Shown here piece by piece: positions 19,697 through 29,203 of a stretch of 64,000 bases of DNA. Source of the stretch: Novosphingobium sp. BW1 (GTDB lineage: Bacteria > Pseudomonadota > Alphaproteobacteria > Sphingomonadales > Sphingomonadaceae); the NCBI RefSeq assembly GCF_008107685.1, contig NZ_VIRF01000041.1:124001-188000 (forward strand), written 5' to 3'. The notes beneath the pieces were generated by a model, which had not been told where the DNA came from, ran no database searches, and was given only the letters and a program-made list of their open reading frames with translations. The position numbers and the translations under genes are program-made. Every line of letters starts with the position of its first letter. The first letter of the stretch is position 1.

Positions 19697-21493
19697 ATGG
19701 CCGGCAGCAACGAACTCTATTCCCCCGTCATGTCCGACGCCCTGGTCATCCTGGGCGCCGCGGGCATCGTCATCCCCGTCTTCAACCGCTTCAAGATCAC
19801 ACCCGTGATCGGGTTCATCCTGGTGGGCCTGCTGGTGGGCCCCTTCGGCCTCGGCCGGCACGTCTTCGAGCATCCCTGGCTGACCCATATCAGCATCACA
19901 GACCCCGGCGGGCTCGACATCTTTGCCGAGTTCGGAATTATCCTTCTCTTGTTCTCGATCGGCCTTGAGCTTTCATTCGGACGTCTGTGGGACATGCGCC
20001 GGATGGTCTTTGGGCTGGGCATGATGGAACTGGTGGTGATCGGCAGCGCGCTGACCTTCATCCTCGCCGCGATCGGCCAGGCCTTTGCCGGCGCGGTGGC
20101 GCTCGGCCTCGCGCTCTCACTGTCCTCGACCGCGCTCGTGCTCAAGATCACCAACGCGGCAACGCCGGTGGGGCGCGCAGCGCTCGCCATGCTGCTGTTC
20201 GAGGACATCGCGCTTGTCCCCATCATCTTCCTTCTGGGCGCGCTCGCCCCGCACGCATCGGCCGACGGGATGGGCAATCTCATCCACACGCTGCTGTGGG
20301 GCGCGGCGGTCATCGCGGGGCTGCTGGTATTCGGGCGCTACCTGCTGCCCCCGCTCTTCGCGCAGGCCGCGCGCACCAAGAGCCCTGAGCTATTCCTCGC
20401 CGCCTCGATGCTGGTGGTCATTCTCGCCTCGCTGCTGACGGCCGCTGTCGGCCTCTCGCCCATCGTGGGCTCGCTCATCGCGGGCCTCCTCATCGCCGAG
20501 ACCGAGTACCACTCCGAGGTCGAGCAGATCATGGAGCCCTTCAAGGGCCTTGCGCTCGGTGTCTTCCTTATCACCATCGGCATGAGCATCGATCTGCTGG
20601 TGGTCTGGGAATACCTCTATTCGATCCTGGTCGCGACCGTGGGCGTGATCCTTCTCAAGGCGGTCGTCACGGGCGTCCTGCTACGCCTCATGGGCGCGCG
20701 GCGCGGCACCGCGACCGAGACCGGCATTCTCATGTCGAGCCCCTCGGAGACGACCCTGATCGTCCTCTCGGCCGCGGCCACGGCGCAGCTCATCCAGCCC
20801 GGCACCAACCAGTTCTGGCAGATCGTGACCGCCATCGGCCTTACCGTCACGCCGCTGCTCTCGATGTTCGGCAAGATCGCCGCGCGCCGGGTCGACCAGG
20901 TCGAGGCCCCGCACCACCCCGCCGAGACAGACGACAAGCCGAGCACGATCATCATCGGCTTTGGGCGCGTAGGCAAGCTGGTCGCCGACATGCTGACCCG
21001 CCACGACCGCCCTTACATCGCGATCGACACCGACACCGACTTCATCGCCGAAGGGCGCACGCAAGGCTACAACGTCGCCTTCGGTGATGCCGCGCGCGGC
21101 GATGCAATGGAGCGCCTGGGCGCCGATAACGCGGCCGCAGTCATTCTGACCATGGACGTCCCCGTGACCGCGCAGCGCATCGTGCGCAAGCTACGCCAGC
21201 AGTATCCCGATCTGCCGATCATCGCCCGTGCGCGCGATGCCGAGCACGCCGCCCTGCTCTACCGCGCCGGCGCCACCCACGCCGTGCCCGAGACGCTGGA
21301 AAGCTCGCTCCAGCTGTCCGAGGCCGTGCTGGTCGAGACCGGCGTGCCGATGGGTCCGGTCATCGCCTCGATCCACGAGAAGCGCGACACCTTGCGCGAA
21401 CAGATCATGGAACAGGGCGGCCTTGCGGAAAAGCCAGCCCTGCGTTCGGGCGTCCTTACCAAGGACCGCGATACTCCGGGAGCCGCGCGATGA
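19697..21493 (+). CDS. CPA2 family cation:proton antiporter with TrkA-N domain (KefB/YbaL-like)
   Basis: The 598-residue protein has about twelve membrane helices (residues 10-385), including FKITPVIGFILVGLLVGPFG and the ion-path region LSSTALVLKITNAATPVGRA. A cytosolic Rossmann (RCK/TrkA-N) domain follows from about residue 415 (STIIIGFGRVGKLVADMLTR, then IDTDTDFIAEG). Relatives exchange K+ or Na+ for protons and are gated by nucleotide or glutathione adducts. The C-terminal regulatory helix (SIHEKRDTLREQIMEQGG) is intact. Its stop overlaps the following GNAT gene by four bases. Confidence 0.9.
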   Translation: MAGSNELYSPVMSDALVILGAAGIVIPVFNRFKITPVIGFILVGLLVGPFGLGRHVFEHPWLTHISITDPGGLDIFAEFGIILLLFSIGLELSFGRLWDMRRMVFGLGMMELVVIGSALTFILAAIGQAFAGAVALGLALSLSSTALVLKITNAATPVGRAALAMLLFEDIALVPIIFLLGALAPHASADGMGNLIHTLLWGAAVIAGLLVFGRYLLPPLFAQAARTKSPELFLAASMLVVILASLLTAAVGLSPIVGSLIAGLLIAETEYHSEVEQIMEPFKGLALGVFLITIGMSIDLLVVWEYLYSILVATVGVILLKAVVTGVLLRLMGARRGTATETGILMSSPSETTLIVLSAAATAQLIQPGTNQFWQIVTAIGLTVTPLLSMFGKIAARRVDQVEAPHHPAETDDKPSTIIIGFGRVGKLVADMLTRHDRPYIAIDTDTDFIAEGRTQGYNVAFGDAARGDAMERLGADNAAAVILTMDVPVTAQRIVRKLRQQYPDLPIIARARDAEHAALLYRAGATHAVPETLESSLQLSEAVLVETGVPMGPVIASIHEKRDTLREQIMEQGGLAEKPALRSGVLTKDRDTPGAAR

Positions 21494-21927
21494 GCGTCCA
21501 GGTCCGCCCTGCAAGGCGTGCAGATCTCGGCGCGATCCTCGCCCTGGAGGAGGCCACCTTCCCCGAGGAAACCTACGGCGAGATCGCGCTGCGCCAGTTC
21601 ATCGACCTGTTCCCCGCCCGCTTTCTCGTGGCCGAGAGCGAGAACACGGTTGCCGGCTATGCGCTGGGCGGTATCGACGATGCGGGCGAGGGCTGGCTGC
21701 TCTCGCTGGGCGTCAGCCCGGCCTTCCAGGGTCAAGGCATCGGGACGCGACTGCTCGGCGCGGTGCTTGCCACGCTGAAGGATGCCCCCGTGATCCGCCT
21801 GACGGTACTGCCAGGTAACGGCCACGCTGTCGCGCTCTATGAAAAGAATGGATTTTGCGCCGAGGCCTTGCGCCCGGACTACTATGGCCCCGGACAGGAT
21901 CGCCTGGTCATGGTGCGCCCCCTCTAA
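21490..21927 (+). CDS. GNAT family N-acetyltransferase
   Basis: A 145-residue GCN5-related acetyltransferase that would transfer acetyl from acetyl-CoA to an amine. The acetyl-CoA loop is visible as LLSLGVSPAFQGQGIGTRLL, followed by RLTVLPGNGHAVALYEKNGF, the pattern seen in RimI-type enzymes. The ATG overlaps the antiporter stop (ATGA), so the two are cotranslated. The substrate is unknown. A link to antiporter regulation is only suggested by the coupling. Confidence 0.85.
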   Translation: MSVQVRPARRADLGAILALEEATFPEETYGEIALRQFIDLFPARFLVAESENTVAGYALGGIDDAGEGWLLSLGVSPAFQGQGIGTRLLGAVLATLKDAPVIRLTVLPGNGHAVALYEKNGFCAEALRPDYYGPGQDRLVMVRPL

Positions 21928-22044
21928 ATGCAGGTTTAGCGGCGCGCTTCTGATCAGAGCCCCTGGCCCCTCGCGTCTTGCCGCGCAGATAGAGGCCTGT
22001 GCCTGAATCAACAGGCTTGATTCACGTTAACCAAATACAACCCG

Positions 22045-22248
22045 TCAGTTGATCTCGATGCGGATGCAGGCATGGAAGGCGCCGTCATCCTCGTCCTGCC
22101 GGTGCCAGACCTCGACGACTTCGAGGTGGAGCGACTCCGCGTCGACTTCGAGCGCGAGAAATTCCCCCTTGTGCGGCAGAAAGTCGAACTCGGTCGCGAA
22201 CAGCGGCTCCTCGTCATCCTCATCCGCAAAAACATCGACAATTGGCAT
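22045..22248 (-). CDS. Small acidic hypothetical protein
   Basis: A 67-residue acidic protein starting MPIVDVFADEDDEEPLFATE. It continues with a pattern of alternating hydrophobic and charged residues (GEFLALEVDAESLHLEVVEV) and ends HACIRIEIN, suggesting a small all-beta fold. I do not recognise the family. An AT-rich region upstream (22260-22360) probably holds its promoter. It stands alone between a GNAT gene and the glutaminase remnant. Confidence 0.65.
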   Translation of the reverse strand: MPIVDVFADEDDEEPLFATEFDFLPHKGEFLALEVDAESLHLEVVEVWHRQDEDDGAFHACIRIEIN

Positions 22249-22363
22249 GCAGAAACCCCCCGAACGCAAAAACTAAGTGAAAGTGCATATATCATTTTAC
22301 ATGATGAACGAAATTTCTATTTCGATTTCGATATTGCCCCTATTAGGCACAAACAAAACTTTA

Positions 22364-23291
22364 TTACTTGTGTGAATCAAACACAGACCAGGCAGTCGCG
22401 TGAACCAATTTCTCCAGCGCGACTTGCCCGAGATGCGAATTCCCGCTTGCGTTGAGCCCCGGCGACCAGACCGCGATGCTTGCACGCCCGGGCGCCACGC
22501 ACAGGATGCCGCCGCCCACCCCCGACTTGCCCGGAAGGCCGATGCGGTAGGCGAAATCGCCCGAATTGTCGTAGTGCCCGCAGGACATCATCAGCGCGTT
22601 GATGCGCCGCGCGCGGCGCGCCGTAACGATCCTGCGCCCCTCGACCTGCCCCGCATCCATGAGGTAGCGTCCGGCCATCGCGAGTTGCCGACAGGACATG
22701 GAGAGCGCACAGAAATGGAAATAGGTGCCCAGCACCTTGGCCACCTCGCCCTGGATATTTCCGAAGGCGCGCATGTAGTTTGCAAGCGCCATGTTGGTAA
22801 AACCGGTTTCTTCCTCGGCCCGCGCAACCGCACTGTCGATCACGATTGTTTCGTCGCCCGCGAGTTCGCGCACGAAGCGCAGCATCTGGCCGATCGCCTC
22901 GCGCGGTTCGAGATGGCCCAGCAGCACGTCCGTCACCACGATGGCACCGGCATTGATGAAGGGATTGCGCGGTATTCCCCGCTCGCTCTCAAGCTGGACG
23001 ATGGAATTGAAGGCCGACCCGGAGGGCTCCCGCCCGACCCGGCTCCAGAGCTGGTCACCCACCGTACCCAGTGCCAGCGTCAGGGCAAAAAACCTTGGAA
23101 ATGGACTGGACCGAGAAGGGCTCATGCGCATCACCCGCCGTGTGCACCGAGCCATCTTTGAGAACCACCGCGATCCCGAACTTGCTGTCCGGGAGTGCGG
23201 CCAGTGGCGGGATGTAGTCCGCCACCCTGCCGCGTTCCCGGCGGGTCGCCATGTCGGCGGCAATCTCTTCGACCAGCTGCGTGATATCCAT
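22364..23291 (-). pseudogene. glsA: Glutaminase with a single-base frameshift
   Basis: Glutaminase hydrolyses glutamine to glutamate and ammonia, with a serine beta-lactamase-like fold. The N-terminus is read from 23291 ([20 protein letters not shown]) up to the catalytic motif QSISKVF, where the frame breaks. The rest ([81 protein letters not shown]) lies in the next frame. The break is at a run of six T on the minus strand (plus A6 at 23087-23092). With five T the gene encodes a 308-residue protein, the normal family length. So it is one base from intact: a recent pseudogene, a slippage-regulated gene or a base-calling error. Confidence 0.85.
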
Positions 23292-23350
23292 GGCAAAAAT
23301 CGTTGCACAGGCCGCGCCGGCCCGCCAGCGCTAATCGCAAGGCCGGGAGG

Positions 23351-24439
23351 CTAGAGCGCCAGTCCGGGGCCACGCCTGGCAAGGGCCGTCCTGCCGCGCA
23401 GGTAGCGTGTGAGCGGCACCTCCACGTGCCGGTGGAAGGCCAGGCTCACAAGCGGCACCAGGGCCACCATCAGTGCCACCATCACCACCAGCCCGGCCAC
23501 TGTCTGGGTCAGCCCCCAGGCCTTCCAGGCCTTGCTCACGAACTGGAGAACGAATACGTGGACGAGGTAGATCGCGAAGGACGCATCGCCCTGGCGATGC
23601 AGCCAGGCGGCCCGCAGCGAAATCCCGCGCCGCTCAAGCGCCACGGCCCCCAGTACGACAAGCGCAGCGAGCATTGCCCCCCACAGGTCGGAATGGGCCA
23701 CCCCGGAAGGAACGTAGAGCACCTCGAGCGTGCACAGTCCTAGAGCGCCCACCAGCAGAGCGCTAAAGGCCAGAGCCGGGGCCAATCCGGAGGACGGAAG
23801 GCTCCGCGCGAGCACCATTCCCAAGGCAAAGGCCAGCACGCTGTCGGCTCCCCAGTACCCGACCAATCCCCCCGCCCCGAACACCTGCGCCAGCCACAGC
23901 AGACCCAGAACGCCGCACGCCAACGCCACGCGCCCGCGCCGCGGCGCCAGCAGGCACAGGCCAAAGAGCAGGTAGAAGGCCATCTCGTAGTTCAGCGTCC
24001 AGCCAACCACCAGGATCGGCCGACGCACGGCGCCGAGCTGGGTAAAGTCGGGAAGGAAAAAGAGCGCAGCAAGAAGCGCATCAAGAGTGATGGCGCCACG
24101 GTCAAACAACCGATACCCCGCCGCAATGCCAAGTGTGGCAAGCCCTGTCAGCAGCCAGTAAACCGGCACGATCCGCACGCAACGCTGGAACAGAAACGCA
24201 CGCGGGGAAGGACCCTGCCGGTCACTGCGCGTCACCACCAGAAAGGCGGACAGCACGAAGAAGATATCCACCCCGCGCGCGCCCAGCGCCGGAAGCTCCG
24301 GCACACGTCCCGCAGCCGTGTAATGCGCAAGGTTGTTCGCAATGTGGTGCGCCACGACCATGTAGGCAGCCACGGCGCGGAGCACCTGTACGTTGATCAG
24401 GACAGGTCCCGCAGATCCCGGCATTGATGTTTCGCTCAA
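23351..24439 (-). CDS. Acyltransferase 3 family membrane protein (OafA/ExoZ-like)
   Basis: A 362-residue integral membrane protein with about ten helices. The family signature is VQVLRAVAAYMVVAHHIANN, with the conserved Arg and His near the start, followed by GVDIFFVLSAFLVV and FLFQRCVRIVPVYWLL. These proteins O-acetylate or succinylate surface polysaccharides, lipids or peptidoglycan in the inner membrane. The C-terminal basic tail (RYLRGRTALARRGPG) is cytosolic. It lies between the glutaminase remnant and an IS remnant, so the surroundings show recent change. Confidence 0.88.
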   Translation of the reverse strand: MSETSMPGSAGPVLINVQVLRAVAAYMVVAHHIANNLAHYTAAGRVPELPALGARGVDIFFVLSAFLVVTRSDRQGPSPRAFLFQRCVRIVPVYWLLTGLATLGIAAGYRLFDRGAITLDALLAALFFLPDFTQLGAVRRPILVVGWTLNYEMAFYLLFGLCLLAPRRGRVALACGVLGLLWLAQVFGAGGLVGYWGADSVLAFALGMVLARSLPSSGLAPALAFSALLVGALGLCTLEVLYVPSGVAHSDLWGAMLAALVVLGAVALERRGISLRAAWLHRQGDASFAIYLVHVFVLQFVSKAWKAWGLTQTVAGLVVMVALMVALVPLVSLAFHRHVEVPLTRYLRGRTALARRGPGLAL

Positions 24440-24469
24440 AGATGCGGCGGAAATGCCGCGTCTCGAACG

Positions 24470-24937
24470 CTACCTCGCCGGCCGCGTATACCGGGAGTGC
24501 AAACGGCTCCATTCTGGAGGCTTGTACCAACCTGCATTGATCGGAAATTCTGGGCCCATTTGCGGCGTTCGATGGTCATGATGCGCCCAGAGCTGATCGA
24601 CGAGCTTGCTCCAAGCCTCGCAGCGACGATCGATGGTATTGTCGTGAGAGATGAAGATGCGGCTGGAGAACCAATTGTCGCGCATGAACTGCCAGACGTC
24701 TTCAACCGAGTGCAGCTCGGGGCATTTGGCCGGCAGCGCGACGATGCCGATGTTGGCAGGCACCTTGAGCTCGCCGGTCACGTGCCAACCGGCCTGATCC
24801 ATCAGCACGACAGCATGCGCGCCGGGGGCCACCGCAAGCGCGATCTGGGCCAGTGCTAGCAACTGCCTGGCCGGCGGCGCAATCTTCGAATTACATGCCA
24901 GTCGCCGAAGCGCCGGTCCGTCGAAATTGTCCCGCAA
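24470..24937 (-). pseudogene. IS630-type transposase, internally deleted
   Basis: The N-terminal piece (DGPALRRLACNSKIAPPARQ, then LLALAQ) is the start of the helix-turn-helix region of IS630 transposases. It runs directly into the catalytic DDE C-terminal part (AVVLMDQAGWHVTGELKVPA, LPAKCPELHSVEDVWQFMRD, NWFSSRIF). The middle, including the first catalytic Asp, is missing. The frame now runs past the element end into flanking DNA. It is not expected to be active. The apparent start is a TTG. Confidence 0.85.
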
Positions 24938-25044
24938 GCCAATCGCTCAGCCCATCATCGCATCCTCCTGATGCAGGACGCCATTGAGTCAGACTGTCGC
25001 CGCCTTGGAGCCCCCAAATGAGCCAGCCTTATCGCAGGTTGGTA
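24525..25044. mobile_element. IS630-family remnant with terminal inverted repeats
   Basis: The left end TACCAACCTGCA (24525-24536) and the right end, read inversely from 25044, TACCAACCTGCG match at 11 of 12 positions. They bracket the deleted transposase. The element is about 520 bp, roughly half of a full IS630 copy. TA dinucleotides at the outer ends fit the TA target preference of this family. Both ends are kept, so it could be moved by a full-length copy elsewhere. Confidence 0.75.
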
Positions 25045-25095
25045 TAATAACCCCCTGAAAAATGTATTTCTTCCAGCCTTCTCTTACCCACAACG

Positions 25096-25124
25096 AAAAA
25101 CGCCCGAGGGCAGAGCCCCCGAGC
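25096..25124 (-). terminator. Terminator after alaS
   Basis: On the minus strand GCTCGGGGGC, loop TCT, GCCCTCGGGC forms a ten-pair stem (with two G-U pairs) followed by GTTTTT. It lies about 40 bases after the alaS stop. Confidence 0.8.
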
Positions 25125-25166
25125 ATCTATCCTAGTCCGTCGCCGCATCACGCTGCAGCGGAACGA

Positions 25167-27824
25167 TCAGCCTGCGAGCGCGGCCTTTACGGCGGCAATC
25201 GCCTCGGCGCCCTTGGAGCCGTCCGGGCCGCCGCCCTGCGCCATGTCGGAACGGCCACCGCCGCCCTTGCCGCCCATCGCAGCGACACCGGCGCGCACCA
25301 AGTCCACGGCCGAAGCCTTGTCCTTGAGGTCATCGGTGACGGCGACCGCAATGGCGCCCTTGCCTTCGTTTACCGCAACGATCGCTGCGACGCCCGAGCC
25401 AATGCGCTGCTTGGCCTGGTCGAGCAGGCCGCGCAGTTCCTTGGGGTCGAGCCCTTCAAGCACCTGGCCGGAGAAGGTGATGCCACCGACGTCCTCGTCG
25501 GCCGGGCCCGAAGCCGCACCACCGCCGCCAAGAGCCAGCGCCTTCTTCGCTTCGGCGAGTTCCCGTTCCAGCTTTTTGCGCTCGTCGAGCAGCGCCACGA
25601 CACGCTCGGTCACGTCGTCGGGCGTCGTGCGCAGCGCCGAGGCCGCGGCCTTGAGCGCGTCCTCGCGAGCAACGAGCCACTGGCGCGCGCCCTCTCCCGT
25701 CAGCGCCTCGATGCGGCGCACGCCCGAGGAGACGGCGCTTTCCGAAACAATGCGAAACAGGCCAATGTCGCCGGTCGCGTTGACGTGGGTGCCCCCGCAC
25801 AGCTCGACCGAATACGAACGCTTGCCATCGGTGCGGCCCATCGAAAGGACACGGACTTCATCGCCGTACTTTTCGCCGAAGAGCGCCATAGCGCCGGCGT
25901 CGATGGCATCGTCCGGGGTCATCAGCCGCGTCATCACGCCTTCGTTCGCGCGGATTTCCGCGTTCACTTCGGCCTCGATCGCCGTGATGTCCTCGTCCGA
26001 GAGCGCCTTGGGGTGCGCAAAGTCGAAGCGCAGGCGGTCGGGCGAAACCATCGAACCCTTCTGCGTGACGTGATCGCCCAGACGGTCGCGCAGCGCCTGG
26101 TGGACAAGGTGCGTGGCCGAGTGGTTGGCGCGGATCGCGTCGCGACGCGCGACATCGACCGACATCAGCACCGAATCGCCCAGCTTGATCGCGCCGGCCG
26201 TAACCGTGCCCGACATTGCGTGGAGGCGGCCCAAGGGCTTGGCCGTATCCTCGATGGTGATCGCAAGGTCACTGCCCGGAACCGCGCCGGTGATCGTGCC
26301 CGCATCGCCGACCTGGCCACCCGATTCGCCATAGAAGGGAGTCTGATTGGTCAGGACCGTGACCTTCTCGCCCGCCTCGGCTTCGGAGACTTCCTTGCCA
26401 TCGACAAGCAGCGCAACAACGCGGCCCTCGCCCGTAGTGGCGGTGTAGCCGGTGAACTCGGTCGCACCTTCGCGCTCGGCGATGTCGTACCAGATCTCGG
26501 CGTCGGCGGCCTGGCCTGAGCCCTTCCACGCGGCGCGCGCGGCGGCCTTCTGCTGGGCCATTGCCGACTGGAAACCCTCTTCGTCGACCGAAATGCCGCG
26601 CGGGCGCAGCGCATCGACGGTAAGGTCATAGGGGAAGCCGTAGGTGTCGTAGAGCTTGAAGGCGGTCTCGCCCGCAAGCGTCGCGCCCTCGGCCATGTCG
26701 CCGGTCGCCTCATCGAGCAGCTTCAAACCGTTCGAGAGCGTGCGGCGGAACTGGACTTCCTCGCGCTCCAGCGTTTCCTCGATCAGCGCCTGCGCGCGGC
26801 CGAGCTCCGGGAAGGCCTGGCCCATTTCCGCAACGAGCGCAGGCACCAGTCGGTGCATCAGGGGATCCTTGGCGCCCAGCAGGTGCGCGTGGCGCATGGC
26901 GCGGCGCATGATACGGCGAAGGACATAGCCACGGCCTTCGTTCGAGGGCAGCACGCCGTCCGCGAGAAGGAAGCTGGTCGAGCGCAGGTGATCGGCGATC
27001 ACGCGGTGGCTCGCGGTGCGATCACCTTCAGCCTTGACGCCGGTCAGCCCTTCCGAGGCCGCGATGAGGTTGCGGAACGTGTCGATATCGTAGTTGTCGT
27101 GGACGCCCTGCATGACCGCCGAGATACGCTCCAGCCCCATGCCGGTGTCGATCGACTGGTTGGGCAGGTTGCCAACGATCTCGCCGCCTGCCTGCTCGAA
27201 CTGCATGAAGACGAGGTTCCAGATCTCGATGAAACGGTCGCCGTCCTCCTCAGGCGATCCCGGAGGGCCGCCCCAGATGTGATCGCCATGGTCGAAGAAG
27301 ACTTCCGAGCATGGACCGCACGGGCCATCATCGCCCATCGTCCAGAAGTTGTCCTTGGTCGGGATGCGGATGATGCGGTCATCGCCCAGACCTGCGATCT
27401 TCTTCCAGAGCTCGGCCGCTTCATCGTCGGTGTGGTAGACCGTGACGAGCAGCTTTTCCTGGGGGAGCGCCCATTCCTTGGTCAGCAGCGTCCAGGCGTT
27501 GAGGATCGCCTCTTCCTTGAAATAGTCACCGAACGAGAAGTTGCCGAGCATTTCGAAGAAGGTGTGGTGACGCGCGGTATAGCCCACGTTGTCGAGGTCG
27601 TTGTGCTTGCCGCCGGCGCGTACGCACTTCTGCGAGGACGTCGCGCGGGTGTAGTCACGCTTTTCCTGGCCCGTGAACACGTTCTTGAACGGCACCATGC
27701 CGGCGTTCACGAACATCAACGTCGGGTCGTTGTACGGGACCAGCGGCGCGGACTGGACCTGTGCGTGGCCCTTGGATGCGAAGTAGTCAAGAAAGGACCG
27801 GCGGATATCGTTCGTCGTCTGCAT
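25167..27824 (-). CDS. alaS: Alanyl-tRNA synthetase
   Basis: AlaS charges tRNA-Ala with alanine and proofreads Ser/Gly. The 885-residue protein has the class II core at the N-terminus ([49 protein letters not shown]), the editing domain with zinc-type ligands [13 protein letters not shown] and [15 protein letters not shown], and a DHHA1 C-terminal domain ending in a Gly-rich stretch ([16 protein letters not shown]). The length is normal. A single gene with its own terminator. Confidence 0.98.
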   Translation of the reverse strand: MQTTNDIRRSFLDYFASKGHAQVQSAPLVPYNDPTLMFVNAGMVPFKNVFTGQEKRDYTRATSSQKCVRAGGKHNDLDNVGYTARHHTFFEMLGNFSFGDYFKEEAILNAWTLLTKEWALPQEKLLVTVYHTDDEAAELWKKIAGLGDDRIIRIPTKDNFWTMGDDGPCGPCSEVFFDHGDHIWGGPPGSPEEDGDRFIEIWNLVFMQFEQAGGEIVGNLPNQSIDTGMGLERISAVMQGVHDNYDIDTFRNLIAASEGLTGVKAEGDRTASHRVIADHLRSTSFLLADGVLPSNEGRGYVLRRIMRRAMRHAHLLGAKDPLMHRLVPALVAEMGQAFPELGRAQALIEETLEREEVQFRRTLSNGLKLLDEATGDMAEGATLAGETAFKLYDTYGFPYDLTVDALRPRGISVDEEGFQSAMAQQKAAARAAWKGSGQAADAEIWYDIAEREGATEFTGYTATTGEGRVVALLVDGKEVSEAEAGEKVTVLTNQTPFYGESGGQVGDAGTITGAVPGSDLAITIEDTAKPLGRLHAMSGTVTAGAIKLGDSVLMSVDVARRDAIRANHSATHLVHQALRDRLGDHVTQKGSMVSPDRLRFDFAHPKALSDEDITAIEAEVNAEIRANEGVMTRLMTPDDAIDAGAMALFGEKYGDEVRVLSMGRTDGKRSYSVELCGGTHVNATGDIGLFRIVSESAVSSGVRRIEALTGEGARQWLVAREDALKAAASALRTTPDDVTERVVALLDERKKLERELAEAKKALALGGGGAASGPADEDVGGITFSGQVLEGLDPKELRGLLDQAKQRIGSGVAAIVAVNEGKGAIAVAVTDDLKDKASAVDLVRAGVAAMGGKGGGGRSDMAQGGGPDGSKGAEAIAAVKAALAG

Positions 27825-27925
27825 GCAAGCGCCGATAAGCTACCCGGGCGGGGTCGGCAAGACGCTGCGTGCGGTCAGACTGTTCGTTTTGGGCGATGAA
27901 ACGGGGTTTTGTGCGGTGAGCGCGC

Positions 27926-29203
27926 TCAATCTTCCCGGTCGCGCACGAAGTAGCTGGCCAGTTCGACATGGGTGGACCAGCGGAACTGGCCGACGGGGCG
28001 CAGCTCGACGAGGCGGAAGCCCGCTTCGGAAAGCCGCGCGCCATCGCGCGACCAACTGGACGGGTTGCAGGAGATGTAGACCACGCGGTTGACGCTCGAA
28101 TCCGCGATGCACTCCACCTGCTCGCGCGCACCGGCCCTCGGCGGGTCGAGGAGGACCGCCTCGAACTTCGACAGTTCATCGGCCATGAGCGGGTTGCGGA
28201 AGAGGTCGCGGTGGGCGCTGAAGACCGGGCGTTGGGCGCGGTCGGCGCCAGACTTGCCCGCAAGATGCACATCGCGCGCGGCTTCGGCGGCAAAGACCTT
28301 GCATGTTGGCCCGGCCAGTGCGAGCGCGAAAGTGCCAAGGCCGGAGAACAGGTCAGCCACGCTCGCCGCATCGCCGATCCATTCACGCGCGGCGCAGACG
28401 AGCGCGTCCTCGCCATCCCTGGTCGCCTGAAGGAAGGTTCCGGGCGGGAACGGCACGGGCGTCTCGCCCAATGTCACGGTGACGGGCGCGGGCTCCCACA
28501 CGGTCTCGTAGCCGTAGCCTCCGTCCATCGTGAGACGGGCCAGGCCATGGGCCTGCGCGAAGTCCAGCATCGCCTCGGTGGCGGCCAGGCCTTCAGCGGT
28601 GAGGCCCTTGACGCCAAGGTCCACGCCCTGGTCGACCAAAGTCATCTCGATATCACAGGCCATGCGCGGCATGGCATTTGGGGAGGACTTCCCGCCCTTT
28701 CCGCGCGGGCCCTTCTTCACGGGCGCGGCCTTGCCCATGGTAATGAGAAGCTTGCGGATCGGGCCCAGGAGCGCGGTGAGCTCGGGGGCAAGGACCGGGC
28801 ATTCCTCCAGCTCGACGAGCCGATGGGACTTGGCTTCGCGAAAACCGATGACGATGCGCCCGCCCGAGCTTTCGGCGCGCAGCGAGGCGCGACGGCGCGC
28901 GCCGGGCGGCGAAAGATAGGGCGCGGTTATCACTTCAGCGCCCAGTTCCTGCGAGGACGAGGCGTTGGCCACACGCGCCTCGACGAAGCCCTCCAGCGCC
29001 TCGGCATCGAGCTGCTGGAGCTGGCAGCCCCCGCAGCGCCCGAAGTGCTTGCAGGCCGGCTCGATGTGGTGCGGGCCCCATTCGAGGGTGCCATCGGCGC
29101 GCAGGATATCGCCCGGCGCCGCACCCCAGGCAAAGCGGCCCGAGGCAGTTACACCGTCGCCCTTGGAGGCGATTCGCAGGATTTCTTCGTTTTGCTCGTT
29201 CAC
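27926..29203 (-). CDS. rlmD: 23S rRNA m5U methyltransferase, TrmA/RlmD family
   Basis: The 425-residue protein has a TRAM-like N-terminus (ASGRFAWGAAPGDIL), a [4Fe-4S] cysteine set in CKHFGRCGGCQLQQL plus ECPVL, and the SAM-binding loop DLFSGLGTFALALAG. It also has the LLDPPRAGAREQVE motif and the catalytic Cys in VVYISCNPSSWSRD. These enzymes methylate uridine C5 in 23S rRNA (or tRNA). The GTG at 29203 is taken as start because it overlaps the nnrD stop (GTGA), giving VNEQNEEILRIASKGDGVTA. Whether it is RlmD-, RlmC- or TrmA-like in target is not settled by sequence. Confidence 0.85.
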   Translation of the reverse strand: MNEQNEEILRIASKGDGVTASGRFAWGAAPGDILRADGTLEWGPHHIEPACKHFGRCGGCQLQQLDAEALEGFVEARVANASSSQELGAEVITAPYLSPPGARRRASLRAESSGGRIVIGFREAKSHRLVELEECPVLAPELTALLGPIRKLLITMGKAAPVKKGPRGKGGKSSPNAMPRMACDIEMTLVDQGVDLGVKGLTAEGLAATEAMLDFAQAHGLARLTMDGGYGYETVWEPAPVTVTLGETPVPFPPGTFLQATRDGEDALVCAAREWIGDAASVADLFSGLGTFALALAGPTCKVFAAEAARDVHLAGKSGADRAQRPVFSAHRDLFRNPLMADELSKFEAVLLDPPRAGAREQVECIADSSVNRVVYISCNPSSWSRDGARLSEAGFRLVELRPVGQFRWSTHVELASYFVRDRED

